From Enoplolaimus lenunculus (taxonomy: Eukaryota; Nematoda; Enoplea; Enoplida; Thoracostomopsidae), in NCBI GenBank assembly GCA_030248215.1, contig JASANG010003686.1, forward strand, positions 33,654 through 97,653: DNA of 64,000 bases, in the 5' to 3' direction. Shown piece by piece: positions 24,187 through 35,600 of the stretch. Numbering within the stretch: position 1 is the stretch's first letter; each line of letters begins with the position of its first letter. The translations under genes and the position numbers were made by a program. The notes below the pieces were generated by a model. It saw nothing but the letters and a program-made list of their open reading frames with translations. It made no database searches and was not told where the DNA came from.

Positions 24187-24345
24187 CGAGGAAAAAAAAA
24201 AACCCGGGGGAAAAAAAAAAACCCCCGAGGGGGTAACAATCTTTTCTCCTTTAGAGAATTTTTTTTTTAAGGGGAGAAAAACACTCCTCTTTAATATAAA
24301 TTATTTTTTTTTTAAATAAAACACAAAAAAAAAATTTCCTTTTGT
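24187..24345. other. Homopolymer-ladder sequence, probable assembly artefact
   Basis: Runs of A, C, G, T and A follow one another in blocks of 5 to 11 (for example GAGG, A11, CCC, GGGGG, A11, CCCCC). This is unlike any natural repeat nearby and typical of poor gap filling. Treat its length as unreliable. Confidence 0.55.
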
Positions 24346-24531
24346 TTTACTATTAATTCCAATGGATTGATTTTAATGCAGAATAGTTAGTTACTGTGGC
24401 TGAATTAGGGGTTTCAGAAATCAGATTTTGATTGAGTGAACTTATTCTAAGTTAAACAACTCACACGGAATTAAATTAGTTCAATAGTTAATGTTTACTG
24501 TTATTAACTAAGAAATTACCAGAAGTCACTA

Positions 24532-25152
24532 TGATGGCAAATTATGCAAAACAGGCCATCTGATGGAAAAAATTATTTCCTCCCTTCACTATCCGATATT
24601 CCGACAGAATATCAGGTATTATTGTCGTTTTCCAATTCCGTTTCCGGCTCGATCGCATGTAAAGATCTGAATTTCAGGAACGTTATTTCTTAAATAGTTG
24701 GTCTTTATTCTTACATATTTCGATTTGTTTAATTTTAAACGTTTGCGAAAAAGGCTTTGGAGTAACAAATGTTTAAGGCCAAAATTTTAGAAAATTTCAG
24801 AATTAAAATCTTTAAATTCAAACATAAAAAGGGAACCCCATACATGAGTCTGACCCTCACAATGTGTATTTCAAAATGGCTTCTTGTAAAGAGGCCTATA
24901 GACGCGCCGTTACAGTAGTATATCCATATTCCTAAAACGAGCCTAAATCGGAAGAATAAAACCACCGTGACAGCGGCATTAACAGATCTATTATCGCTTG
25001 GTGAGAGAGAATGTTTTTCTATAAACGTGGAAGGAGACGAAATGGCTAACGTCAGCTTTGTATAAAATATATGTTTTGTTTGAGGTTAAAATTGCACCAA
25101 AAATCAAAAACATTGATGGCAAATTATGCAAAACAGGCCATCTGATGGAAAT
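24532..25152. repeat. Exact 37-bp direct repeat, 580 bp apart
   Basis: GATGGCAAATTATGCAAAAC followed by AGGCCATCTGATGGAAA occurs at about 24534-24570 and 25114-25150. In one frame both copies read DGKLCKTGHLME, and similar residues continue after the identity ends. Function unknown. Confidence 0.6.
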
Positions 25153-25298
25153 ATTTATGTCGTCCTTCATCAAACCCCGGGACTTTTACAATAAACGCTT
25201 CACCATTATTGACGCTCGAACCCTAGAGTACTCACGTATTAAGGAGATTGTTTTCTTTTGACATACTTATAATAATGGCTAAACGTTGTGTATAACCC

Positions 25299-25554
25299 CT
25301 TCTCACATAGAGTTGACTGTGAGCAACAGTGCATATGTGCCTAAGTCAAATAATGCAGAACACACTGCTTATTACTACTACTACGTTTATACGCAGTAAC
25401 AAAATCTCCACATGACGTGAGAGTTCCCTCGGGTTCGAGGCTCGAACTGCTATAGCTGAGTAATGATGCTAAACGCTTGTCACTATAGTCGTCGTGGTAA
25501 AATCTTAGCTAGAAATTGAATTTCAGACGAAACAGAACATATTCATGTGAGAAA
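25299..25554. mobile_element. MITE or SINE-like element with Pol III-like boxes, copy 1
   Basis: The ends CTTCTCACAT and ATGTGAGAAA are inverted. The centre is shared with 48602-48858 (GACGTGAGA, CTCGGG-TCGAG, TAGCTGAGTA-TAATG). The A-box-like TAGCTGAGTAATGATG is clear; the B box is degraded in this copy. Confidence 0.6.
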
Positions 25555-25644
25555 TGGTTTACTCTTCACGCAGGAAAAGGTTAAGCGTTTTAGCTCCATT
25601 TGAATAATTAATCTCATTTTTTTTTAAAAATTCAATAATTTCAG

Positions 25645-26111
25645 AAACATTTGCACCATCATCGTATACCGTACTGTCACGATACACAACACCGTCATGG
25701 TCATCAGCGAACAGTGACGTCACTACAACGCGTCGATCGTCGACCAGTTCGAACGTTTCGTCGTTCGCTCACTCGTCAGACGTCGACTCGGTAGGTGTCG
25801 GTAACTGGATGGCAATGGAATCGGCCGGATGTGCGACAGCAGAGCCACCGTTGGCACTTCCGCCACCGTTGGACTCGGACGAAGAGGATGACCTGCGCCG
25901 TGCTTTTGACCCCTCGGCGCAACATGATTTTGACTCAATTTCATATTTGCGGTGCTTTTATGAAAATATATTAAACACTGAACCTGCGATGCTGTTCATG
26001 TTATCGTTTATGCCTAATATCGCGAGTAGAATACCGGACGGCAGGGTCAAGACTATGATTGATATAGGATCCGGGCCTACTGTCTACAATGCGATGGTAT
26101 TTAGAAATAAG
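25645..26111 (+). CDS. Methyltransferase exon with SAM motif I
   Basis: The acceptor taatttcag precedes 25645 and the donor gtaagt follows 26111. The reading frame is open across the whole exon. Codons before the ATG at 25809 give a Ser/Thr-rich stretch, which is either 5' UTR or an N-terminal extension. Confidence 0.8.
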
Positions 26112-28146
26112 GTAAGTCATTCACACCGTTAAAAATGTCGGAACCGGATGCCACGGTATCCTGATTAACCGTGATATCAAGTACAAATTTCCATAATTAA
26201 TATATAACTGCCGCTTCATTGGGTGCCTTTTTGTTGTCGGCACGGTTGCAGAAACGTTACAATTTACAAATCCTAATTTTTGTCTTGTGCCAATTTTCAA
26301 CTTAATTTCGTAAAAAGGGTTTCAATTTGTGTGACAACTTTGGCTAAACTTACAGCACCTTATAAGGTTACCTAGACCACACTATGTCTCTAGATTTTGA
26401 CTTGGGCATAGCGTATATGCTGCTGTCACCTGCATTTATAATAAAAAGTCGTCGAAAAATTTAAGTTTTACATATTTCACCGAATTGATGAAGCCAGCTT
26501 ATAAATTCTAATAGCTATGTATCCAAATATTTTTGAATGTATCTTCAACTACAAACGTCCAAATAAACATGCTTAATTCCTTACTGAGTAATAGTAAAAT
26601 TTGCTGACTTTTTCATTTTTTCAGGACACCAACTTGCATTTATGTCACTGGCAGAAATAGAAATTTCCAAAAATGAAAGCCCCATTTTAGTTTTAACCTT
26701 AACACAAAATTTTTGTGTTGATCCCTATTGAGAAATACAAGGCAAGGATTGGCCCCCTGGATTCACCGATGACTACCTTCTTGTTTTTCACGTTTAAGGC
26801 TGCTAACATTTACCTCTCCGATTATTCGCCAAACAACATTACCGAGCTGCATTCCTGGCTTCGCAACCAATCGTGTTTTGATTGGGAACCAGTCGCGAAG
26901 AAAATTGCCCTCCATGAAGGTCTGCCACCTGGATCGCACACATCCATCGAGGCAGCCACCCGTCAACGCGTCCGGGGAGTTTATCACTGTGACGTATTTT
27001 CACCCCAGGTCCTCATCGGCCCCGCCTACCATCCGCTGCTTCCCTCAGATCCTGAATCAACAAGTTTCACTAGCTCAGTCAGCCACGTTAAACCAGTACA
27101 CTCCAAAATTCACGCTGCCAAACTTGCCTTGCGCACCAAGAGTCCATCGCCAGACATGTTTTCATCAAAAGATCTCATCCGGGCACAAAATAGCTCCGCA
27201 ATTCATGGAGGATCCCCTTCTCAGAGGAGACGCTCGAATAATGATGTATCTAAGCCAGAAATGACGTCATCAAGGCCAGAAACGATGACGTCATCAAAGC
27301 CTGAAACGTTACCGGTATCAAAACCAGAAACGATGACGTCATCCCCAGCATCTACAAAAATAGATCATCATTTTGATTTAGTGACCACAGTATTTTGTCT
27401 CGAATACGCTGGGACCAGTGCTGAAGAGTACGCGTGTGCGTTGGAAAATGTTGTCGCCCTGGTGAAACCGGGGGGCTGGTTAGTGATTGGAGGCGTGATG
27501 GAAGATCAGTACTATAAGTTTAATGAAATCGTTTATCGCTGTCATTATTTGACCGAACCGGAGTTGCTTACTGAACTGGGTCGATGTGGGATTAATTTAG
27601 ACGAGGGTAAGTTAGTTCAGGAGGGTGGGCAGCTTAGCTGTAACCTCCCCCCCCCCGTTTAAAGCTGGTGCTTATATTTAAGTTTCAGACCAGAATATCA
27701 AAGGCTTCAGCAAATTTCAACCCACCTTCGCTTCAAAGACAGCGAGATGTTTAAGTTTAAGCTTGAACATAATCCAGCCTTAGGCTACACACGGGGGCGT
27801 ATGCAACAGAAATAATGGTATACGTGCTCCGAAAGTTCTGAAAGACTCGAAAGACGTTTTTTTGCAGGCTAAAGAAAAACCTATAAAGGTCAAGAAAAAT
27901 TTTCTCGCTCACTTCGTTAGCTCGCAAAAAAATGTTTTAGACATAGTTTCCGCTTCCCGAAATTTAATCTTAGCTACTACCCTGGCTGCGTAGTTTGTTT
28001 ATTCGATAACCTATCCCTCACCGGAGGTAAATACGTTCTGTGCCAATTTGAGAATACGAGTCGTTGAATTTTTTTGACGCTTTTCAGGCGAATATCAGTA
28101 TTTCAATCAAAACGGAGTGTTCATATTTGCTGGCCAAAAATTGTGA
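25645..28146 (+). CDS. NNMT/PNMT/TEMT-family SAM-dependent methyltransferase
   Basis: A cytosolic small-molecule N- or S-methyltransferase of the nicotinamide/phenylethanolamine/thioether family. Three exons join in frame: 25645-26111, 26799-27606, 28088-28146. From the ATG at 25809 this gives 389 residues; family members have about 260-290. Visible: N-terminal FDPSAQHDFDSISYL, SAM motif I (MIDIGSGPTVYNAM), IYLSDYSP at the end of strand beta 2, HCDVFSPQVLIG, FDLVTTVFCLEYA, LVKPGGWLVIGG, and the C-terminal FNQNGVFIFAGQKL. An insert of about 120 residues with PET-type repeats separates HCDV from FDLV. The frame is also open upstream of the ATG to the acceptor at 25644, so a further 5' exon and an earlier start are possible. 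The substrate cannot be inferred. Confidence 0.88.
26112..26798 (+). other. Methyltransferase intron 1
   Basis: gtaagt to cacgtttaag, phase 0. No repeat or exon recognised inside. Confidence 0.7.
26799..27606 (+). CDS. Methyltransferase central exon with repeat-bearing insert
   Basis: Phase 0 to 1, donor gtaagt. It starts AANIYLSDYSP and ends in GRCGINLDEG at the donor. The region 27060-27360 encodes a Ser/Pro/Thr/Lys-rich insert. Its last part repeats a unit of about ten residues (SKPETMTSS), copied at DNA level as AAACGATGACGTCATC. Confidence 0.85.
28088..28146 (+). CDS. Methyltransferase last exon
   Basis: The acceptor gcttttcag precedes 28088. Phase 1 completes the Gly codon from the previous exon. 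It reads EYQYFNQNGVFIFAGQKL then TGA, the usual C-terminal strand of the family. The frame that reads on past 27606 into CNLPPPV is intron read-through. Confidence 0.85.
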
Positions 28147-29429
28147 CAATTATACTCATCTACTGTATGGATATTTGTGCCCGTCTGACTTCGGTGGACC
28201 AAAGAAGCTCTGAATTAACTGAAGTTTTTCATACATGAATATTTTCTATTCGATCTTAAATCTAACTTCAAGTTGGGTTCAAACTTGAAACGCCACGTCT
28301 TCGGCAGAAACGCTTTTACTATGACAAATTAGCTATAGGAGGTTAACGATCAAGCCCCGAGAAACGTCTCAAGTTTGATGTTGATTTTGTACTGCACATC
28401 GCGTGTACTTATGACAAACACTGTGTATTGTTTATTTATTACGCGTACACATTTTGCAATTAATGGCTTAAAATATATATACTGTTTGTGGGTCACCGTG
28501 AACTTAGGGTTAATTTTTGTGTTCCGCCTACACGACCGTGTAAGGAAAAGCTACACTTTGTAATGTTTATTGTGCAATTAATCAAATTAAATCACAAACA
28601 AATACCATAGATAACGTGGAATGTACACAAACGTAAACTATATCAAACACAAAATTAACTATAAAAATGCGGCATTTGCATTTTGTACTGTCGTTTAAGC
28701 CTAACCTAATCCTAAGCGTATAATTATGAGCTTATATCGGAGCCTAAGCCTAATCATGAGCAAAAAATTAGCCTAAAGCACAAGCTTTTCTCTATTGCAG
28801 CCCCACAGAAACACGTTCTGCTCTTGATCTTTACATGGGCCGAGGGGGTGATACACCCTTGAGAATTTTGTCTCAGTACGTCGCTCTAAACTGGTTTAGT
28901 AAAACGCTAAAATTGTGATTCTTTAAAACGATTGATTCATGTTTAATTTCACATTGCCGAGCCAGCGGTTAAGGACGGAGTGTTGCGTGGGGCAGGGTGG
29001 TCAACAATTGCAGAAGTAAATTTAAAAATTAAAGAAAGCTAAAACAAATGACCGCTTCCAGGATGTAGTTGAAAACTAGAATGTGGAGTAAAAATTTTAA
29101 CTAATAAAATCAATATAAAATTCGTAAAATTTGAAATCATTTCTATGTGTGTGTAGTTTCCTTTCCATTCTCTTGAATTCCGTCAATCCGGCATAAAATA
29201 AATCAGTTACCGTCTATTACTAGTACCACAAAGCTCACCTTCGTAAATGTGAATCTATAGATTTCCTTATGTCGGAGGCTGTACCCGAAAACTACTAAAA
29301 CACTAAAATAGGGCTCTACTGAACAATTTAAAACGAGGTCGACTTCAAAAACTAAGCCTAAATACACTTAGGAGGGTACACTGTTTCCCAAGGTAAGGTA
29401 TTTGAACCGCATTAGTAACGCCAAAGAGT
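28147..29429. other. Spacer between convergent genes
   Basis: 3' flanks of the methyltransferase (plus) and the Kazal gene (minus). A TTAGGC-bearing element lies near 28690-28841. No clear AATAAA was found for either gene. Confidence 0.6.
28690..28841. mobile_element. TTAGGC-bearing MITE, partial copy
   Basis: The interior AAGCCTAACCTAATCCTAAG, then CAAAAAATTAGCCTAAAGC, and the end GATCTTTACATGGGCC match the copies at 15063 and 30023. The left end is unclear. Confidence 0.5.
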
Positions 29430-29632
29430 TTAGTAAACTGTTCGTCTGGTGGCACATGGGGTAACCAGTAGTATTGGACCGGCTTTCCGACGGCGGCGTT
29501 CGCAAGCTCGGTGATCGAATTCACATTTGCTCACGTAGCGCCGTCCGTGCTGATCGCAGACTTGCTCTGAGTCGCTGGCCAAGCCTGAGCCTGACTCAGT
29601 CAGCGATGGACAATCGCTTGGACAGCATGAAC
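29430..29632 (-). CDS. Kazal gene last exon
   Basis: Acceptor gaatttcag, phase 1. One domain: CCPSDCPS, VCDQHGRRYVSKCEFDH, ending LLVTPC, then a six-residue tail (ATRRTVY without its first residue) and TAA at 29432-29430. Confidence 0.85.
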
Positions 29633-32600
29633 CTGAAATTCAATTATGGAGCAAAAATGGTCCGATTCTGAAAATTTGTTTACCAGGTTTTATAGCTTCT
29701 CATACATATTACAATTTTTACAAATTGACAAATTCGTTTTTCAAACCTGGAAATAACATGTTGTTTCGATATCATATTCGTTTTCCACACAGAAAAAATA
29801 ATGACAGGTAGATTAAAATTATGATTTGTGCAAATATTTTCAAATGTGTCTAGCCCCTATCACCAGTTGGTAACTACATTTTGAACCGATTAAATGTGAA
29901 ATTCAAAATTTAGGGCATATATTTCGCTCAATCTAAACATGCCACGGTTTCGAACTTTAAACTAGCAGTTTAAACAGTTCTCTTCTCTTAGAGCCTATTA
30001 TTAACAAGCAATAGGAATTACTTCCAATGTACAGAACTGGGCCATAAAAGTAGCATAAGCATATCACTAAGCCTAAACAGTAGCGTAAGAATAAACCTAT
30101 ACCTAAGCCTTAATCTAAGCCTAAGCAAAAAATTAGTTTAAAGCCTTAGCTTACTTTATTTGTAGTCCCGAAAGATAACGTTCCGCTTCTGATCTTTACA
30201 TTGGCCTGAGTTACAACAGTTGAGAGAGAAAAAACGTTCATGGTTAAAGTTTTAAAAATTCACAATCTTGTATTTTCATTTAAATATATACAGATTAGTT
30301 TTACCTACCTTCATAATCAATAGCAACAGTTTCATTGCTTGTTCGCTCGTAGACACACTTGTAGTTATCAAAACTGCATCGGCTCGAATGTGTTTGGCCA
30401 AAATTATCACATACTGGCATTACGCGTTTGCCTTCGACGTCAGTATCACCGAGGGGGCACGATTTCTTAGGACAGCATTCACCTTAAAAAATAAATTGCA
30501 AAATTTGAATGAGGGCTGATAGATCGATTACTGTTGCACCCCTTTTCCAGATTATATATTTCCCGGGTACCGTCACTACGTTTATCCATTTCACTCATGA
30601 CTATTTTTGTTTCATCTGAGATATACTTTCAAGCTAGGGTTTTATCTCGGAACTATCGGGTGAAAGTCGGTTATTGTCAGCGTTTGGCAATATGAGCTTG
30701 ATGATTAAGTTCGATGGGGTTATCGCGGAATACCTACCATCGTACAACGGTTCAATCGATTCGTCATTTTGCTTCTGTGCCACACAATCTTCATACGCCA
30801 GCTGACACCGATTGGGATACGTTTTTCCGTCTGATCCACAAACCGGTCCACCAATCGGAGCACACCGGGTTGCGTTGAGACGGCAACACCGGTCATAGTA
30901 CGACACCATCAGACCTTCGCCACGATGCTCAGATTCGCATTGAGCGGTTCTGGAACAAAACAAAATGGTTGTGTTTACGCGAGTTAGGTTTTACGAATTT
31001 ATAGCCATTCTCTACTCAGTTGCGTATACAACAAGGGATAGGGCAATATATCTCCTCGAAATGTCCGGAAACACTCGAAAGAAACACTTTTAAAAGCTGT
31101 GAAATAACTTGCAGAGGTCAAAAAATTTTCTTGCTCCCTTGACGATGATTTCGTAGCTGGCTTTGGGGTTTAGCTGTTTTAAAACGTAAAAATACAGGAG
31201 TGTTTCTGTCATATGAAAAAATTGTATGTATTCTTCAGCATTATAGGTTAGCTTTGTCGTAAGTTTTCTACTTAGACAGAGCATTTTGCAGAAACGGTTT
31301 TGATAAGAAATACCATTTTTGGAATATATACAATATTTAAAGTTTTGCGCAAATGATATTTAATCTTGTCGCTGCAAAAACGGATGCTTGCGGTCGCAGT
31401 GTTTCAAAGACGTAACAGTTTGCATAAATTGAGCCACCAAGAAAAGTTTCAACCTTTGCATACCGCGCCCCTTCTGCAAGGTTTTTGCTCTATATAGCAT
31501 GTACAGGCCGCGGCGTTCAAAGAATGGCCTGTGGGCAAGCTTGAAGCCATCTCAGCTTGCAAGGGGAACTTGAAAACTTTTGGAGGTGCATACACGGGTT
31601 TGCGGTGATTTACAAACAAGTTTGAGCGTTTTGTACTGAGGGCCAATTTTTTTCCAGAAGGGTCTGAGCCCAGCCTGGCCCCATTCAACTACGATCATGC
31701 ATGTAGGTTGCTGTGCGTTTAGCTAAGTCATCTTACCTAAACGAGCAAATATTTGCATGCGTAACACCCTTGTTATCACAAACAGGTTTAGCGTCTTCAT
31801 CAGTGCATGCCCCATGTCCACAACAGGGCCTTTCATGCGCGATACGAAGTCCTTCGCCACCGGTTCCGCTACCATCATCCATGGTAGCCATACGACCAAA
31901 TTTCCGAATCAAAAGACACCGCTCGTATGCAAATGCGCACCGGTTGACGTGTGTTCGACCCGAAGTATCGCAGACCGGTTCGTAGTTACGCGGACAGTCT
32001 TTCGGACAGCATTCACATAAAATTTATAATACTTATGTTTTGAAATTTACAGTTTTTAAAGCGAACGCAATAAATGTTGCTGTTTTACGAGTGTAAACTC
32101 TGCAAGCTTTTTACAGTTCAAATTTTTGTAGTTCAAAATTTTTCGGCAAAAGTTCACAATGTATTTTCTTAGCTAAATAGTATTAGAATACGACGCGTTA
32201 CAAATTACTTCTTCGGAAGATGATCCATCTGTAATGTAGCATCCGTATAAAGCGTTTTGTATTTTAGACATGACTTCTTAGCTTATATACCTTCATACGC
32301 AACTTCAAGCGACTGTTTAACTTTTGCCACTAGACACGCCGCCATTTGTATTCGGCATCGGTTCGGATAAGTCCTCCCATCCGTTCCACACACCGGGTTC
32401 CAATGATCCTGGCCACATTTAGCGGAATCTTCCGGTGAAATTCGACAAGTTGACCGTCGACAAACGCCGTACGACGCTAGCTCTAGGGTGACGTTTAGGG
32501 TCCGCTGTGCAAGGCAGCGGGCTGTACCGAAATAGCATAAATTTACATGGCTACCCCCTTTGTCGTCACAAACAGGATTCCAAGTTGATGGACAATTGCG

Positions 32601-35600
32601 GGTGCAACAAACTCCATTGTAAGCGATTGTGATTGAAGCGTCGTCGGAGATTGCTGAATTGCACTGAGTCGCCTGAAATTTGCAATAAAATTGCAATCAG
32701 CAGGTGTGTACGAAATCGTGTGTAGCACCAGTGGCGCAGCCAGGATTAGCGGGTGTAGCGAGTTATATTCTTATATCAAACATTGCATAATTTATCCTTT
32801 TGGAGAGAGGGCTTTTCTTACCTTTTTATTATCCCAACCTTCTACATGCGCCTATGAAATTTTTTTCCTCAGTTGTTAATAAACCGTACAATTTTTTAAC
32901 TAAATCAGCTTTAAAATTTCAGTACAACATCAAAAGAATACTAGGTTAGCAAATTTTCTTTGTTCCACCAAAAATTATTCGAATAGTATTATATACATTA
33001 CTTTTGCGGTGGTTGTGAAACCAGGATTTTGTTTCAAAGGTGCCGCTATGCTTTTGATGACGTCCGGCGTCGTCCGTCACCGTGCGTCACGGTGCAGTAT
33101 CGCACGTTATTTTTTCAACTACGGTACCGTATGGTGTCGGAAGGTGACACACGGTGCCGGACGGTCACGAACGTCGATGGACGGCGCCGCCCGACCAGTA
33201 TAGCGTCATCCTAAGAGTATAACGTTATGTCAAAGCGAGCGAGCGAAAAAAAATTTTAACCGCTATGGATACAACGGGTTTATTATAAACCGCGTTGAAT
33301 GCGCTTTTTGGTATACAAGAATTTCAGGCTGGAATATATCTCCTTAAATGTATCCACTTTTAATACGCCTCTGGTTTGGAGAATGAATGTTTAAAAAAGA
33401 TATGAATTTGTCTATTACAAAATTTAACTACAAACGTGAACCTCATTAACAACAGAAGGCGAGTAAAATAAAATACAACTTACATAAAACAAACACTTGT
33501 TCGGATGAGTGATACCACGACTATCACAAACAGGGGTGTATGTCGTTGGGCATTCCATGACCCCGTCCCCACAACAAGCACCGTGATGCTTCACTTGAAG
33601 GCTTGCATCTTCTAAACATTGACGTTTTTCGATCTCACACATGCTCGCGTAGCTCCGTCCGTCTGTCCCACAAATCTTACTACCTTCGACATTTTGTGAG
33701 GGACATTCTTGCCCACACGCCCTTAAATTATCCAGCGCTGCTACGCTTTCCACTCCTCGGGAAGCAACCACGTTTGCCGGCGCGTCAAATATTGGACCCA
33801 CAACGCCAGATTTTTTCACTACTGGTACCTCGGTATCAGGTAAGTGTTCACACGAGCTCTCAGTTACACTTACGTTATGTTTTCGTTCCAATAAGCAAGC
33901 TTCAATTTCAAAGGAACACCTATTAGAGTGCCAGTAACCCCTTGAATCACAAACTGGTTCGAGTTTATCTCCGCTGTTTTCGTACAAGCATCTCATATCA
34001 CAACACTCTCCTTCATAGTCTACATCTAGGTCAGGTACTAGTTTAGTTGAAATTTCAGATCCAAATTCGCTTTCAATTTGTCGGCGCTTTTGATCGTAAA
34101 CACAACGAGTGATTTGGAACTCACATTCACTAGACAGCGTTTGCCCGATGGTCGTACAGATGGCAGTTGATTTCAGTGCAGATGCAGTTAGGTTGGTGCA
34201 TGTGTCCGGGACACAGTCGGAACACGCACCTTCGAACAAGATTTCAGCGATTGCTTCGCCTGAAACGTTAAACCTTTTTCGCATGTATATTTTCAACTTT
34301 ATCACAGATCCAAATACAAAGAATCAACGAATCTTTTACTGTAGAACTTTCCATTGTCACTGTGTGCGAAGTTTTTTGCTTATAAAAATTCAATCCCCTT
34401 CTGTTGACTTAATCGGTCCAATCACAATGCGTGCAGGATATACTCGGTTGTGTACTGGAAACGAGACTGAAAGAGGTTACATGTTAAGAAAACTTCAAAC
34501 AGGGAGGGACTATCCTGGATACACTCTTTGGTTGCCTACAGTTGTCTAAAAAGTCATCATCAACTCTTGCTTAACCTAATCTGTTTAAACAATAAATTAA
34601 CACTAAACAATGTTAGTGCCTTAAGCCCATTTCCCCAGGCTTGTAGAAGCACAGCCTACGTGGGGGAAGGCTAAAACTGTTAGGAGAGACATACAAGGTA
34701 TTTTGAACGACATGCAGTCGAGATGGTAAGGTCAACACTTTTCCAGAAGAGCTAAGCCCCCGCCCCCTGCCCTCCTCCTGGGCACAGGCCTGGTTTTCCC
34801 TTAACATCACTTACCTTTCTCCCGTGCGCGGCATTGAGCTCGTGAAAATTCACATCGATTTTCATGCGTTTTGAGCTGAGAATCACAGACAAATCCACCC
34901 TCGGATTCAGCCATCTCCGCCTCGCCTGAATTGAGCATACCCTCGTCGCATCCTGGCAACCCTTTGCCAGATTCACAATCAGACCCTGACGGTAGGCAAG
35001 GGCCAGAATGTGCTAACGCTAGGTGTTCTTCTGCCATCAAGGCAGAACCTGATTGACGGCGTTTTAAGCAACGAACTCGTGAGAATTCGCAGATGTTGCG
35101 GTGAGTTTTGCCCTGAAGCAAATTTAATTTATGAACAGTCCTTGTGAGGACCATATAAATAGACACTTAAACTATTTTATAAAATTTAATGCCATGTGCG
35201 TGTGAGAGTTGTTTCGTTATTAAGTTGGAGCAGAATCATTGATGGAAGTTGAATGATAAAAAATACAAACCATTTAACAATCTAAGCTTTTATCATTCAA
35301 CTTGTTAAGACTTCATTAAAGTTATACATTTTCGAAATGAAACTCTTTTTGCAAGGACACCAAGCAGAATGGGGAGCTATAACCACCAATCCCTTCTAAA
35401 CAATTCATTATTGAGACAAATAAAATCGTCGATAAAATACCTTCGGACTGTTTTTGAAAAGGAAAACCGCTTAGCGGGAACTCCTACCCATATCCGCCAC
35501 AAACCTTACCTTATTATCACAAACAGCTCTTGCAGGCGAAGTGCTACAATCTCGCACTAAACAGTCAAGTTCTGCGTCTGGCACTTGTTGTCCACAAGGA

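Larger units (their letters stand above)
14958..25644. other. Intergenic region, gene-poor and transposon-rich
   Basis: No supported gene apart from a doubtful signal-peptide exon at 20296-20421. Contains MITEs at 15063-15259, 18021-18883, 18974-19162, 19794-20019, 22599-23276 and 25299-25554, a repeat segment at 15440-15740, and an abnormal homopolymer patch at 24187-24345. Confidence 0.5.

Noticed and set aside
27607-27662. Methyltransferase ending in CNLPPPV
   Set aside because: This is intron read-through past a strong gtaagt donor; the exon at 28088 gives the expected C-terminus.
29474-29671. Plus-strand 65-residue frame
   Set aside because: Shadow of the last Kazal exon on the minus strand.
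34109-34549. 146-residue plus-strand frame
   Set aside because: Mostly antisense to a Kazal exon; no independent similarity or signals.
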